From the NCBI RefSeq assembly GCF_017832355.1, contig NZ_JAFIBY010000007.1, positions 124,001-188,000 on the forward strand: a stretch of 64,000 bases of DNA. The letters are read 5' to 3'. Shown piece after piece: positions 36,751 to 46,165 of the stretch (position 1 is the stretch's first letter; the number at the start of each line of letters is the position of its first letter). The DNA is from Serratia sp. PL17 (lineage in GTDB: Bacteria; Pseudomonadota; Gammaproteobacteria; Enterobacterales; Enterobacteriaceae). Made by a program: the position numbers and the translations under genes. The notes below the pieces were generated by a model. That model was not told where the DNA came from and ran no database searches. It saw only the letters and a list, made by a program, of their open reading frames with translations.

Positions 36751-37176
36751 TTAACGTGCGCAGATTTCGCTTTCGTTGAAGAAGTAAGCGATTTCACGCT
36801 GAGCAGATTCTACTGCGTCAGAACCGTGCACGGCGTTAGCCGTGAAGCTGTCCGCGTAGTCAGCACGCAGGGTGCCGGCCAATGCGTTGTCTGGGTTGGT
36901 TGCGCCCATGATGTCACGGTTGCGCTGTACTGCGTTTTCCGCTTCCAGAACCTGAACCACGATCGGGCCAGAAGTCATGAACTCAACCAGACCATCGAAG
37001 AATGGGCGACCTTTGTGCTCAGCGTAGAAGCCTTCTGCTTGCTCGCGAGTCAGACGCAGCATTTTGGATGCGATGATTTTGAAACCTGCGCGCTCAAAAC
37101 GCGCATAGATTGCGCCGATGTCGTTGTTAGCTACAGCGTTTGGTTTAATGATGGAAAAGGTACGTTCTACAGTCAT
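36751..37176 (-). CDS. ndk: Nucleoside diphosphate kinase
   Basis: Ndk balances nucleoside triphosphate pools by a phospho-histidine ping-pong reaction. The 141 residues show [16 protein letters not shown] at the start, the Kpn-like region, and the active-site His in NAVHGSDA, with [16 protein letters not shown] after it. GAGG lies five bases before the ATG at 37176; an ATG at 37200 in frame would add eight residues unlike the family. Confidence 0.98.
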   Translation of the reverse strand: MTVERTFSIIKPNAVANNDIGAIYARFERAGFKIIASKMLRLTREQAEGFYAEHKGRPFFDGLVEFMTSGPIVVQVLEAENAVQRNRDIMGATNPDNALAGTLRADYADSFTANAVHGSDAVESAQREIAYFFNESEICAR

Positions 37177-37358
37177 GATGGCCTCTATAATAACTTCCAA
37201 AATAGACCGGTCTGCAAACAGGGTGCCGGCCTTCTCAAGTGGCGCAGATTATATGTGTGCTGTTAACGCTTGCCTACGGGAAAATCAACATTTCATTAAA
37301 AAATTATTATCTTCATTCTTCACTTTGCGGCCCAATGCCCAGGTTGCCAAAATCCCGC

Positions 37359-39683
37359 CTAATCGAGCGTAAATTCACGCAGCGCGACCTGGCCGCTTTC
37401 ATCCAACACGCTGAGCTGATAGCGGCCCGGTTGTGTCAGTGTCTGCAACAACGACTCCCCTTCCCCGGCTAACTGGCCGTTCAGGAACCACCAACGCTGC
37501 CCACTGCCCCCCTGAGCACTGACCCGCAAATCCAGCGTGTGCTTACCGGGCAAGCGACGCAGCAATGCGCCGTCGCGCACACCCAGCATCAGTAACGGTG
37601 GCGCTTCCTGCTGCTGCAACGGCGGGCACTGTGGATCAACCGCCGGTAAACGCTGAGCACGGCGTTCAGCCAAAGGCAGCCAGGGTTCCAATGGCGTGGG
37701 CCACAGCGCCAACCGCCGCGGCGTTGCCCCTGGACAATCTGCGGCAACCCGTTGTCCACGCGGGTTTAACCATATCAGCGGTTGGCTGCCCAGAATGCTT
37801 TCCTGGCCCGGTGCGGGCAACGTAGGGGGAATAGTTCCGTCAAGGATCCAACTCAGGCGACGCTGGCGACAGTTACTGTCACCCGCGGGGAGCGGTTGAC
37901 CGCCCGGCCAGCAAATCACCGCACGACTGACGCTGGCAGGGCGTGGATCCACCGGGATCCCTTCGCCACGCTGCCGTAAGGAGGTCAGCAGCAGGTTATT
38001 GACCTGATTCAGCAGTGGCACCGCCGTGGCAAAGCCGAACTGCCCGGCGACGGGTGTCCCATCAGGCCGCCCCACCCAAATCCCCAGGGTATAGCGCGCA
38101 TTGACACCGATGGCCCAGGCATCGCGATACCCGTAACTGGTACCGGTTTTCCATGCCAGGGGGACCGTGGCGGGCAATGCATCATCCGGCAACGGGCGAG
38201 CCTCTCCCGCCAGGATTCGCCGCACAATCCAGGCGGCCCCCGGTGACATCAATTGGCGATCATACAACCCTTGCTGAGGCGTAAAACGCAGCGGTGCCAC
38301 CCTGCCTTGCCGAGCCAGGGAACTGAACCCGGCGACCAACTGATCCAACCGTGCACCGGCCCCGCCCAAAATCAATGCCAGACTCGGATCGGCGTGCGCA
38401 GGCAGGCGCAGTTCAACGCCTACATTACGCAGGTTGGCAGCAAAGCGTTTCGGCCCATAGGCCTCCAGCAGTTGTACCGCAGGCAGATTAAGCGAACGCG
38501 ACAGTGCGTCACTGGCGCTGACCGGGCCGTGGAAACCGGTATCAAAATTGCCGGGCCGATAGTCGCCAAAACGGCGCGGCACGTCCTGCAACAACGATTC
38601 GGCGTGGATCAGGCCGTCATCCATCGCCAACCCATACAAAAACGGTTTGAGCGTTGATCCCGGCGAACGCCAGGCTGAAACCATATCGACATGACCAAAA
38701 CGGCTGTTATCGTTCAAGTCTAACGAGCCCAGATAGGCACGCACTTTCATATTGGCGTGATCAACCACCAGCACGCCCACAGAGGTTTTCTCAGGCAATT
38801 GGCTCTTCCAGCCGCGCGCCAACTCCTCCAGCCGCCGCTGTAACGTGGCATCCAGCGTGGTGGTGACAACCTGATTGTGGTTGCCCTGTGTCATGCGCCT
38901 CGCCAGCAACGGAGCCAATTGTGGCACCTGACGCGGGGCAAGCCACAATGCTTCCTGACGAATTTCAGCCACTTGCTGAGCCGGCCAAACCTGGTAATAC
39001 GCCAGCCGTTCCAACACTTTGTCACGCGCAGCCTGTGCCCGCTCCGGGTAGCGGTCCGGCCGTAAACGGCTGGGTGCCTGGGGCAGTACCGCCAGCAATG
39101 CCGCTTCGCCGCGTGTCAGCTCCGAGGGGGGCTTGCCCAGATAAGTCCAACTCGCGGCACCGATGCCCTGCAACGTGCCGCCATAAGGTGCGCGGTTCAG
39201 GTAGATTTCGAGGATCTGATCCTTCGACAAATGCCATTCAAGCTGCGCTGTGCGCCACACCTGCCGCAGTTTACCGCCCAGCGTACGTGAATGGGGATCA
39301 ATCAGACGCGCAACCTGCATCGACAAGGTGCTGCCGCCAGAGACAATTTGTCCATTCCGCAAATCCTGCCAGGCCGCACGGGCCAGCGACAAGGGGTTAA
39401 TACCTGGGTGCTGATAGAACCAACGATCCTCATAGGTCAACAGCGCCTGCAGATAATAGGGCGATACCTGTTGCAGGCTGACCGGATAACGCCATACGCC
39501 GTCACTGTCTGCATAACGCCACAATGGCGTGCCGTCTTCCGCGACGACGACGCGCGCCATCTCGGCATCTTTTAAGGGGAGCGGCCACAGCCGGTCCGCC
39601 AGCCACAGCAAAGCGGGCAGCAGGAAAATCGCCAGCAACCCGATTGCGCCACGGCGACGTAGAGGGGTGAAAAATCGTTTCAT
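37359..39683 (-). CDS. pbpC: Penicillin-binding protein 1C
   Basis: A bifunctional peptidoglycan synthase of 774 residues: one N-terminal span (AIGLLAIFLLPALLWLADRL), glycosyltransferase GT51 domain (catalytic Glu in LLTYEDRWFYQHPGINPLSLARA), transpeptidase domain with the SxxK serine in SPGSTLKPFLYGL and the KTG triad in WKTGTSYGYRDAWAIG, and the C-terminal BiPBP domain (about 685-774). PbpC is paired with the alpha-2-macroglobulin gene 61 bp upstream, the conserved arrangement thought to link cell-wall repair with trapping of foreign proteases. Length equals the E. coli protein. Confidence 0.97.
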   Translation of the reverse strand: MKRFFTPLRRRGAIGLLAIFLLPALLWLADRLWPLPLKDAEMARVVVAEDGTPLWRYADSDGVWRYPVSLQQVSPYYLQALLTYEDRWFYQHPGINPLSLARAAWQDLRNGQIVSGGSTLSMQVARLIDPHSRTLGGKLRQVWRTAQLEWHLSKDQILEIYLNRAPYGGTLQGIGAASWTYLGKPPSELTRGEAALLAVLPQAPSRLRPDRYPERAQAARDKVLERLAYYQVWPAQQVAEIRQEALWLAPRQVPQLAPLLARRMTQGNHNQVVTTTLDATLQRRLEELARGWKSQLPEKTSVGVLVVDHANMKVRAYLGSLDLNDNSRFGHVDMVSAWRSPGSTLKPFLYGLAMDDGLIHAESLLQDVPRRFGDYRPGNFDTGFHGPVSASDALSRSLNLPAVQLLEAYGPKRFAANLRNVGVELRLPAHADPSLALILGGAGARLDQLVAGFSSLARQGRVAPLRFTPQQGLYDRQLMSPGAAWIVRRILAGEARPLPDDALPATVPLAWKTGTSYGYRDAWAIGVNARYTLGIWVGRPDGTPVAGQFGFATAVPLLNQVNNLLLTSLRQRGEGIPVDPRPASVSRAVICWPGGQPLPAGDSNCRQRRLSWILDGTIPPTLPAPGQESILGSQPLIWLNPRGQRVAADCPGATPRRLALWPTPLEPWLPLAERRAQRLPAVDPQCPPLQQQEAPPLLMLGVRDGALLRRLPGKHTLDLRVSAQGGSGQRWWFLNGQLAGEGESLLQTLTQPGRYQLSVLDESGQVALREFTLD

Positions 39684-39744
39684 CGATAAGGCATCACTCT
39701 CTTACCCCGCCGCCGGAGAAGCTACCGGGGCGGGGCAAAAGGGA

Positions 39745-42700
39745 TTATTGGGCGATATCAAGCCGTTGCGGCGTCGCACCCAGCGCACGCCAGGCAGGAA
39801 CATACATCGACTCCACCTGCGGTGCTGGCACCAGATAACTGCCCGGCGTCACCGCACGCGCTAAATACAGCAACGTGGTATGACGGTAACCGTCAATATT
39901 CACCGCCGCCACATAGCGATCGTCACGGAACTCCTGATGTTTGATGTCGGCCTGCTGCATGTCCTGCAACAGCTCAGTCACGCTGCTGGCGCTTTCACCC
40001 AAGCTGGCGCTGCTGTCGCCCAGGTTCTGGTTCTCCAGTTCCAGCCCGGCGGGCAGCAGATCAACCACCAGCGCATCCGGTACCTGGTTATCTGCCCAGA
40101 CATCCAGGTGTACCAAGATCAATTGGCCACTTTTCAGTTGGGTCAGATCCACCGCTTTGCCGTCAAGCCCAAGGAACTCACGACGAATGTTCAGCACATT
40201 GCTTTGCGGCTGTGGTGCTTGCTGCGGATAACCGACCAGATCAACGCGGCTGTACAGCGTACCCTTGCCGGTATTTGTGAGCGGTAATCCGGAGGATAGT
40301 TGTTCCGCAGAGAGGTTCTGCGTCAGCGCCTGGCTGCCAGACAGGGTCTTGCCCTGCGCCGTTTGCGCTTGCCATGGCGTTTCCGCACTGCCAATCAGGT
40401 TGCGCGCAGCCAGGAATAACGCATTGCTCTCCTGCGTAGACAGATAACGTTCACCGTTAAGCCGCTCTGACAACGTCAGTAAACGCTGGTCACGCTCGGC
40501 CGGCAGCAGATTATTTTCGGTCAACAGCGCCAGGATCATCGCATCATCACGCAATGGACTGCCGTAATCTTCCAGCCAGTAATCCTTGGCATTACGCTGC
40601 GTAGCCAACCCTTGTTCGATCGCCTGATTAGCTCGCGGCATATCCCCCATCAACTTCAGCGCCACGCCAAGTTGCACCAACGGCAGGCCAGAGCGAGCAT
40701 CCGCACGGCGTTCGTACAGCTGTCGCAGCGCACCCAGAGGAGCCTGTTGCTGGCGCGCCAGTACCAAACCAGCATAGGCCTGCACAGCAAACCGGGTGTG
40801 ATCCGGGTACTGAGTGGAAGCAACGTCGATCTGGCTGCGATCCTGCAAATAGCGCTGCAGGCGGTTGTTGGCCGCCGTCAGGGCGTCAGCCGGTACGCTG
40901 TAGTTTTGCTCACTGGCGCGGAACAAGAAATCAGTGGCATAAGCCGTCAGCCAAAACTCCTCTTGGCTGTCGCGGTTCCATAAGCCAAAACCGCCGTTAT
41001 AGCGCTGCATGCTGAGCAGATGCTCGATGCCTGCATCGATACTGCTGCGCCGGCTTTCATCGCTGCCGGATTTGATGCCCAGCGCACTAAGCTGTGCCCG
41101 GTTGGTATACAGCGACGGATAAAGCCCACTGGTCGTTTGTTCCAGGCAGCCGTAAGGATAAGCATAAAGCTCGCTGATATAGCGGGCGAGGTTGATTGGA
41201 GGACGGCTGGTCAACAACAACTGCCCTTCCGTTGTCGCCTGCACAAGCCCTGCTGCGGCATCTGCCGGTAGACCCCAGCTTTCACCGGCATGAATGACGC
41301 TGGCGAACTGGCGGGTTTGCGCCGGATAGGCCGGCCGCACGCCAATCTTCCAGGTATGCTGGTAGTCTTTTAACGTTTCTCCCGGTAGCACCAAACCGCT
41401 GACCGTCAGCGACACGTCGCCCTGCCCAAAGCCCGCCAACGCCTGCACAGGGATGTGTAGCGTGGTGCGCTGGCCGTTTTCCAGGCTAACCTGTTGCTCC
41501 GCGCTCCCCTGCAATGCCACCAACCCACTGGAAGCCAGTTTTATCGCCAAGGTTTGCGGTTGCCCGGACAGGTTGTTGACATCCAGCGCCAATTGGGTGG
41601 TATCGCCCCCCGCCAGGAAGCGCGGTGTCGCCAATTCGGCCACCACCGGTGCGGCAACAACGGTCTTGCTTTCCGCCTTGCCAAAGTCTTCGTCGCTCCA
41701 CGCCTGCGCCATCAGGCGTAATTCGCCGTTGAAGTCCGGAATCGCGATCTGGATTTCACCTTCACCGTTGGCGTCCAGCTTAACCGGCTGCGCCTGCTGG
41801 GCGACAATGGTTACTGCGGTGATCGGCTTTTTCCCGCCACGCGACAATGCATCTTCGTCATCGCCGTCGCCGCCGTAACGCAGGTTAGCCAGACGCCCTT
41901 TGCCCTCGATCAGTTGGCCGTAAACATCGTACTGATCGGCACTGTAGCGCTTGCGGCCAAAGAAGGCCTGATACGGATCCGGCGTCGCATAGTCAGTGAT
42001 ATTGAGGATGCCGCTGTCCACCGCGGAAAGCAGCACGTTGATTTGTTGCGGCGGTTTACCATTGCTGTGAGCGGCCTTCACTTTTACCATCAGCATCTGG
42101 TTCGGGCGCATACGCTGCGGAGCGTCCAGCTTCAGCGCCAGCTTGCGCCCCTCATCCACCAATGGCAGATGCAACAACCCTACGGCTCGTTTCGGCGTCG
42201 ACTGCTGTTGTTTATCGCCCGGGCGGATCACCAATGCGCTGAGATACAGATCATGGCGTTTCCAGTCTTGGTTGATTGGCACCTCAACATCAATCCCCTT
42301 GGCAGGTACGTCCAGCTCCTGCCACCACAACGGGCCGTCACTGGATTCCACCAGCAGATAGCCCTTGCCGGCGGCGGGCGCTTCGATATGCAGTTTCACT
42401 TTTTCGCCCGGCTTGTAGGCCGGCTTGTCCAACTTCAGCTTCACTTGGTCCGGGCGCACTGCGCCACTGCCGTTGGTGTTGTCCTGCCAGCTGTAGCCAG
42501 CCCAAAAACGCAGGCTGCTGATCAGATTGCTTTGCGGATCCACCACCTCAATGCGATAGGCGCCCCACTCCACCGGGAAGCTGACCTTGGCGCTGCCATT
42601 GGCAGCAATATCGATGGTTTGCTCCGCCAACGGCAGATCTTTCTTGTCGTACAACGACTGCCAGCCCTCACCTTCTGACCACTGCCAGTAATAGTCGCGA

Positions 42701-44736
42701 CGTTCACGCACCAAGCGGGCTTTCAATCCATTGACCGCCAGCTTTTCACCGGCAGCATTGGCATAGACGATATCAAAACCGGCCTGGGTATTTTCATCCA
42801 CCACGGGCTGGGCCTGATAGCTGTTGCTACGATAATCATAAATCTGTTGTTTGTTGAACAATGGCCGAATGCCAGGCAGCGCATCGGCAGGCCAGATCGC
42901 CTGCTCGGCGCGGCGGGTTACCGGACGCCCCCCAGACTCCAGCAAGCTGGCCTGCAAGATGGCCTTCAGTGGTGATTTCACCTCTGCCCAGCTGCTGTCT
43001 ATCGCCACCTGTGCCTTGCCGGCATTATCCAACGCCTGATCGAACTCATCCATATTGCGTGACAGGCTTTCTTCTGTCACCGACCCGAATTCATACCCCG
43101 GCAGGCTACTGACCGCTTCACGCTGTGGCCGCAGGAATACCTGCCCTTGCAGGCGATTGCCCGAAGCAGGAGCGCCGTAGAGGTAACGGCCGGTAATATC
43201 GAACACCAGCTGCGCGTCAGGACTCAGCGGGGTTTTCTCTGCGGTGATGTCCAGCGCCATACGCTCCGGCAGGAAATCCTCTACCTTAAAGCTGTACAGC
43301 CGCGGCTGGTTATCGCCCAGATTAAAGCGCAGCGACCAGTTGCCTGTCGGCCCATTTTCGGGGATTTGATATTGGTATTGGTACAGGCCATCCTGCGGCT
43401 GCCAGACAAAGCTCCGCGCCACCTGATCGTCCGGCTTGACGATATCCACCTTCACCGGCTGAGCCGGCAAGGGCTTGCCGTCAGCGTCACGCAGCAGGCC
43501 ATTAACGATCAGTGTTTCACCTGGACGGTATAAATCGCGCGGACCGAAGGCGAAGAACTGCTTGTTGTAACCTTCAGGCCCGGCAATGTCGAACTCAGCC
43601 AAATCCAATGCCGGCGTCGACAGATCAATCATGCTGGTCTGGCCCTGCTGGGTCGCCAACAACAAACGCGCCTTACTGCTTTTCGCCAGTTGAGCATGCC
43701 CTTGCTTATCGGTGGAACCTTGAGCCAGCGTTTGGCCTTTTTCATCCAACAGGCGCAGTTCAACGGCACCCAATGCTGCGCCGCCGTCCAGCGCCTGGGT
43801 GAACACGTCCAGACGGTCGTGATAGCTGTGGAGTGAAACGCCGATATCACTGAGGGTAAACAGGGTCGCCGGATTGGTATAACCGTAATGCCCGGCCTGT
43901 TGCATCACCGCCAGATAAACCCCTGGCTGCTGCAAGGCTTCGATGCCACTGAGCGGCAATAGCAGGCGTTCGCGGGTATTACGTTGCGGGTTAAGATCAA
44001 ACCGACCGCTGTAGACCAGGTCGGCCATTTTCAGCAGCTCTTCCGACTCCCAGCTGGAAAGCGCGTTGCGGTATTCCCAGTTAGCCAGAAATGCCGGTAA
44101 GGCATCCGCTTTCACCCTGAAGAAATTAACGTCGACATTGTCGACGTTCAACGCCATGACCGGCAAACCTGCAGCCAACTTAGTCGGCAGCAATGAACCT
44201 TTCCCGGCAAAACCGACGCTCGGTTTGATGTCGCGGGTGGCAATGGTCTGTTCCTGCTGTTTACCCAGCTCAGCACCATTGACCGCTTTAAGGCCACTCT
44301 CAATGGTCAGCACCAGTTTGCGGTTAGGCTGCAAATGACGCAGCCGCAGCTCCATCAGGTTGTCTGACAGTTCCCAGGCACCGTCAATTTTACCGCTGAC
44401 ACTGTCGACCAAATGGACGCGTGCGGCAAAATCCTGATTAGGCTCCAACGGCAAAGAAAACGTCAACACCATGGCACTCGCACCGTCGAGTTGCAGTTCG
44501 GAGGCATCAAGCAACGTCAGTGGCTTGCCGGCATCGCGCTTCGCCAACGCCGCCAGCGCAGCAGCATCAGGCCGTTTGGCCTGCGTGACGCCGCTTGCCT
44601 GTGCATCAGCTTGCGCTGCTGTTGGCGTTTTACCACCGTCATCACAGGCGGCCAGCAGCAGCAGGCCCCCCGCCAATGCGATCCCCTGACAAAGTTTCTT
44701 GCCTGATGCGAATGCCCCTGAACGGCATGGTTTCAT
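39745..44736 (-). CDS. yfhM: Bacterial alpha-2-macroglobulin lipoprotein YfhM
   Basis: A 1663-residue periplasmic lipoprotein, close in length to E. coli YfhM (1653). The signal peptide ends in lipobox LLAAC; the following Asp-Asp predicts retention at the inner membrane. Macroglobulin-like domains fill the first two thirds, a flexible bait region is expected near 900, and the thioester motif CLEQT is at Cys1197 (YPYGCLEQTTSGLYP) within the alpha/alpha toroid domain. When a protease cuts the bait, the thioester traps it. It is translated ahead of pbpC, its usual partner. Confidence 0.97.
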   Translation of the reverse strand: MKPCRSGAFASGKKLCQGIALAGGLLLLAACDDGGKTPTAAQADAQASGVTQAKRPDAAALAALAKRDAGKPLTLLDASELQLDGASAMVLTFSLPLEPNQDFAARVHLVDSVSGKIDGAWELSDNLMELRLRHLQPNRKLVLTIESGLKAVNGAELGKQQEQTIATRDIKPSVGFAGKGSLLPTKLAAGLPVMALNVDNVDVNFFRVKADALPAFLANWEYRNALSSWESEELLKMADLVYSGRFDLNPQRNTRERLLLPLSGIEALQQPGVYLAVMQQAGHYGYTNPATLFTLSDIGVSLHSYHDRLDVFTQALDGGAALGAVELRLLDEKGQTLAQGSTDKQGHAQLAKSSKARLLLATQQGQTSMIDLSTPALDLAEFDIAGPEGYNKQFFAFGPRDLYRPGETLIVNGLLRDADGKPLPAQPVKVDIVKPDDQVARSFVWQPQDGLYQYQYQIPENGPTGNWSLRFNLGDNQPRLYSFKVEDFLPERMALDITAEKTPLSPDAQLVFDITGRYLYGAPASGNRLQGQVFLRPQREAVSSLPGYEFGSVTEESLSRNMDEFDQALDNAGKAQVAIDSSWAEVKSPLKAILQASLLESGGRPVTRRAEQAIWPADALPGIRPLFNKQQIYDYRSNSYQAQPVVDENTQAGFDIVYANAAGEKLAVNGLKARLVRERRDYYWQWSEGEGWQSLYDKKDLPLAEQTIDIAANGSAKVSFPVEWGAYRIEVVDPQSNLISSLRFWAGYSWQDNTNGSGAVRPDQVKLKLDKPAYKPGEKVKLHIEAPAAGKGYLLVESSDGPLWWQELDVPAKGIDVEVPINQDWKRHDLYLSALVIRPGDKQQQSTPKRAVGLLHLPLVDEGRKLALKLDAPQRMRPNQMLMVKVKAAHSNGKPPQQINVLLSAVDSGILNITDYATPDPYQAFFGRKRYSADQYDVYGQLIEGKGRLANLRYGGDGDDEDALSRGGKKPITAVTIVAQQAQPVKLDANGEGEIQIAIPDFNGELRLMAQAWSDEDFGKAESKTVVAAPVVAELATPRFLAGGDTTQLALDVNNLSGQPQTLAIKLASSGLVALQGSAEQQVSLENGQRTTLHIPVQALAGFGQGDVSLTVSGLVLPGETLKDYQHTWKIGVRPAYPAQTRQFASVIHAGESWGLPADAAAGLVQATTEGQLLLTSRPPINLARYISELYAYPYGCLEQTTSGLYPSLYTNRAQLSALGIKSGSDESRRSSIDAGIEHLLSMQRYNGGFGLWNRDSQEEFWLTAYATDFLFRASEQNYSVPADALTAANNRLQRYLQDRSQIDVASTQYPDHTRFAVQAYAGLVLARQQQAPLGALRQLYERRADARSGLPLVQLGVALKLMGDMPRANQAIEQGLATQRNAKDYWLEDYGSPLRDDAMILALLTENNLLPAERDQRLLTLSERLNGERYLSTQESNALFLAARNLIGSAETPWQAQTAQGKTLSGSQALTQNLSAEQLSSGLPLTNTGKGTLYSRVDLVGYPQQAPQPQSNVLNIRREFLGLDGKAVDLTQLKSGQLILVHLDVWADNQVPDALVVDLLPAGLELENQNLGDSSASLGESASSVTELLQDMQQADIKHQEFRDDRYVAAVNIDGYRHTTLLYLARAVTPGSYLVPAPQVESMYVPAWRALGATPQRLDIAQ

Positions 44737-44773
44737 CGTTTAACTCCCTGGCAGCGTTTGCGCGACATAGATC

Positions 44774-44900
44774 TATACCCTAAATAGTTCGAGTTGCATC
44801 GAGACGGCAAGAGCGCGAGGCCCGATGAACTTACGCAAGTAAGTGATTCGGGTGAGCAAGCGTAGCCAACAAAGATGCAGCTTGAAATATGACGGGTATA
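44774..44900. repeat. 127-bp palindromic intergenic repeat, full copy
   Basis: Starts TATACCCTAAATAGTTCGAG and ends TTGAAATATGACGGGTATA, with matching inverted ends (GAGTTGCA near the left, TGCAGCTTG near the right) and an inner hairpin around ACTTACGCAAGTAAGT. It fits the MITE-like palindromic repeats known from Yersinia, Serratia and relatives. It lies just upstream of yfhM and before the divergent LacI-type gene. Related copies: 49744-49825 and 53646-53770. Confidence 0.85.
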
Positions 44901-45006
44901 CGCAATATCCGAATATGGATGAATAATAGCAGTGCTGTTAGCATCAGACCCAGCCCAATTTCCCCTTTAATGGAAAGCGCAACCACAGCCTTGTGCAGGA
45001 GACGAT

Positions 45007-46011
45007 ATGGCCACGATGAAAGAGGTTGCCCGACGCGCTGGCGTATCAACAGCCACCGTCAGCAGGGTGATCAATAACACCGCCTATGTTGAGCCGGTAA
45101 CCCGCGAGCGCGTTGAGAAGGCCATGCGTGAGTTTAATTACCACCGTAATGCCGCCGCGCTGGCTCTGGCCAAAAGAAGTGGGAATATGCTGGGTTTATT
45201 GACCGGTAATCTCGACGACCCTTTTTTTTCACGGCTCGCACGAGGTGTGGAGGATGTCACCCGCAGAGGCGGTGTAAAACTGATGGTCTGCAGTGGGGGG
45301 CATCAAGCCGAGCTGGAGAAGAACGGCCTCGACTTTCTGATTAATCAGGGTTGCGAATCCATTGTTGCTCACGTTACTCGAATGAGCGATGCCGACGTTT
45401 TGCGCTACGCCGCCCATACCCCTGCCATGGTGGTGATTAATCGCTATTTGCCCGCCATCGCCAATCGCTGCATTTGGCTGGACAATGTCAGTGCCTCGCG
45501 GGCCGCCACCCAAATGCTTATCGAGCATGGTCACAGGAATATCGCCTGTATCACCACAGACTTACCGATCGATGACCGAAAACAGCGTCTGGAAGGGTAT
45601 CGAGGGGCCATGGCCCATGCCGGGATCTCGGTACCGGGTTCTTGGATCATCAGCGTCCCCTTCAACGAACAGGGGGGTGAATTAGCCGCGGAAAAAATAC
45701 GGGCCAGCAAGCACCCGTTCACCGCAGCACTGACATTCAATGACGTGATGGCCGCTGGCATGATGCGCACCTTCCGCCAACATCACATGAACCTGCCAGG
45801 GGATCTCTCGATCGTCGGGTTTGATGATGTCGCTTTAGCAAAATACCTTCATCCGTCACTCACCACCGTGCATTACCCAGTTGAAAAAATGGCCCGACGC
45901 GCAGCTAATTTGGCACTGCAGCTTAATTCCGGTACCGCTGTAACCCCCCAGAACAACATGTTTACCGCTGAGCTTATCCTGCGAGACTCGGTCGCTTCCC
46001 TCGAAAAATAG
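45007..46011 (+). CDS. LacI/GalR-family regulator
   Basis: A 334-residue repressor with the classic N-terminal helix-turn-helix (TMKEVARRAGVSTATVSRVINNTAYVEPVTRERVEKAM), a hinge with NAAALALAKR, and the effector domain (LGLLTGNLDDPFFSRLARGVEDV ... DLSIVGFDDVALAKYLHPSLTTVHYP). AGGAGACG precedes the ATG. It lies ahead of, and on the same strand as, an NhaC-type antiporter and a C-S lyase, separated by 154 bp that hold a fitting operator-like dyad, so it most likely controls that pair. The effector is unknown; the arrangement recalls malI-malXY of E. coli. Confidence 0.92.
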   Translation: MATMKEVARRAGVSTATVSRVINNTAYVEPVTRERVEKAMREFNYHRNAAALALAKRSGNMLGLLTGNLDDPFFSRLARGVEDVTRRGGVKLMVCSGGHQAELEKNGLDFLINQGCESIVAHVTRMSDADVLRYAAHTPAMVVINRYLPAIANRCIWLDNVSASRAATQMLIEHGHRNIACITTDLPIDDRKQRLEGYRGAMAHAGISVPGSWIISVPFNEQGGELAAEKIRASKHPFTAALTFNDVMAAGMMRTFRQHHMNLPGDLSIVGFDDVALAKYLHPSLTTVHYPVEKMARRAANLALQLNSGTAVTPQNNMFTAELILRDSVASLEK

Positions 46012-46066
46012 GCTAAATCAAGAAAACAAGGTCATTAAGCGAGAGATGGCTCACAGAACCCCACGC

Positions 46067-46084
46067 CATGAAACCGATTACATG
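46067..46084. promoter_or_regulatory. Candidate LacI-type operator
   Basis: CATGAAACCGATTACATG is an imperfect palindrome of 18 bp with the central CG and AA-N-CG-N-TT frame of LacI/GalR operators (14 of 18 positions symmetrical). It lies between the regulator gene and the antiporter gene, 82 bp before the latter. Assignment is by shape and position. Confidence 0.55.
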
Positions 46085-46165
46085 GACAGTTGCCCGCGCT
46101 CACAATTCATTCATAACGAATTCACTAGGCTTGCATCACACCCTCATCCCTAACCGGAGTTGTAA

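Noticed and set aside
38888-39400. 170-residue plus-strand frame antisense to pbpC
   Set aside because: Proline/arginine-rich shadow of a GC-rich gene without domain signature.
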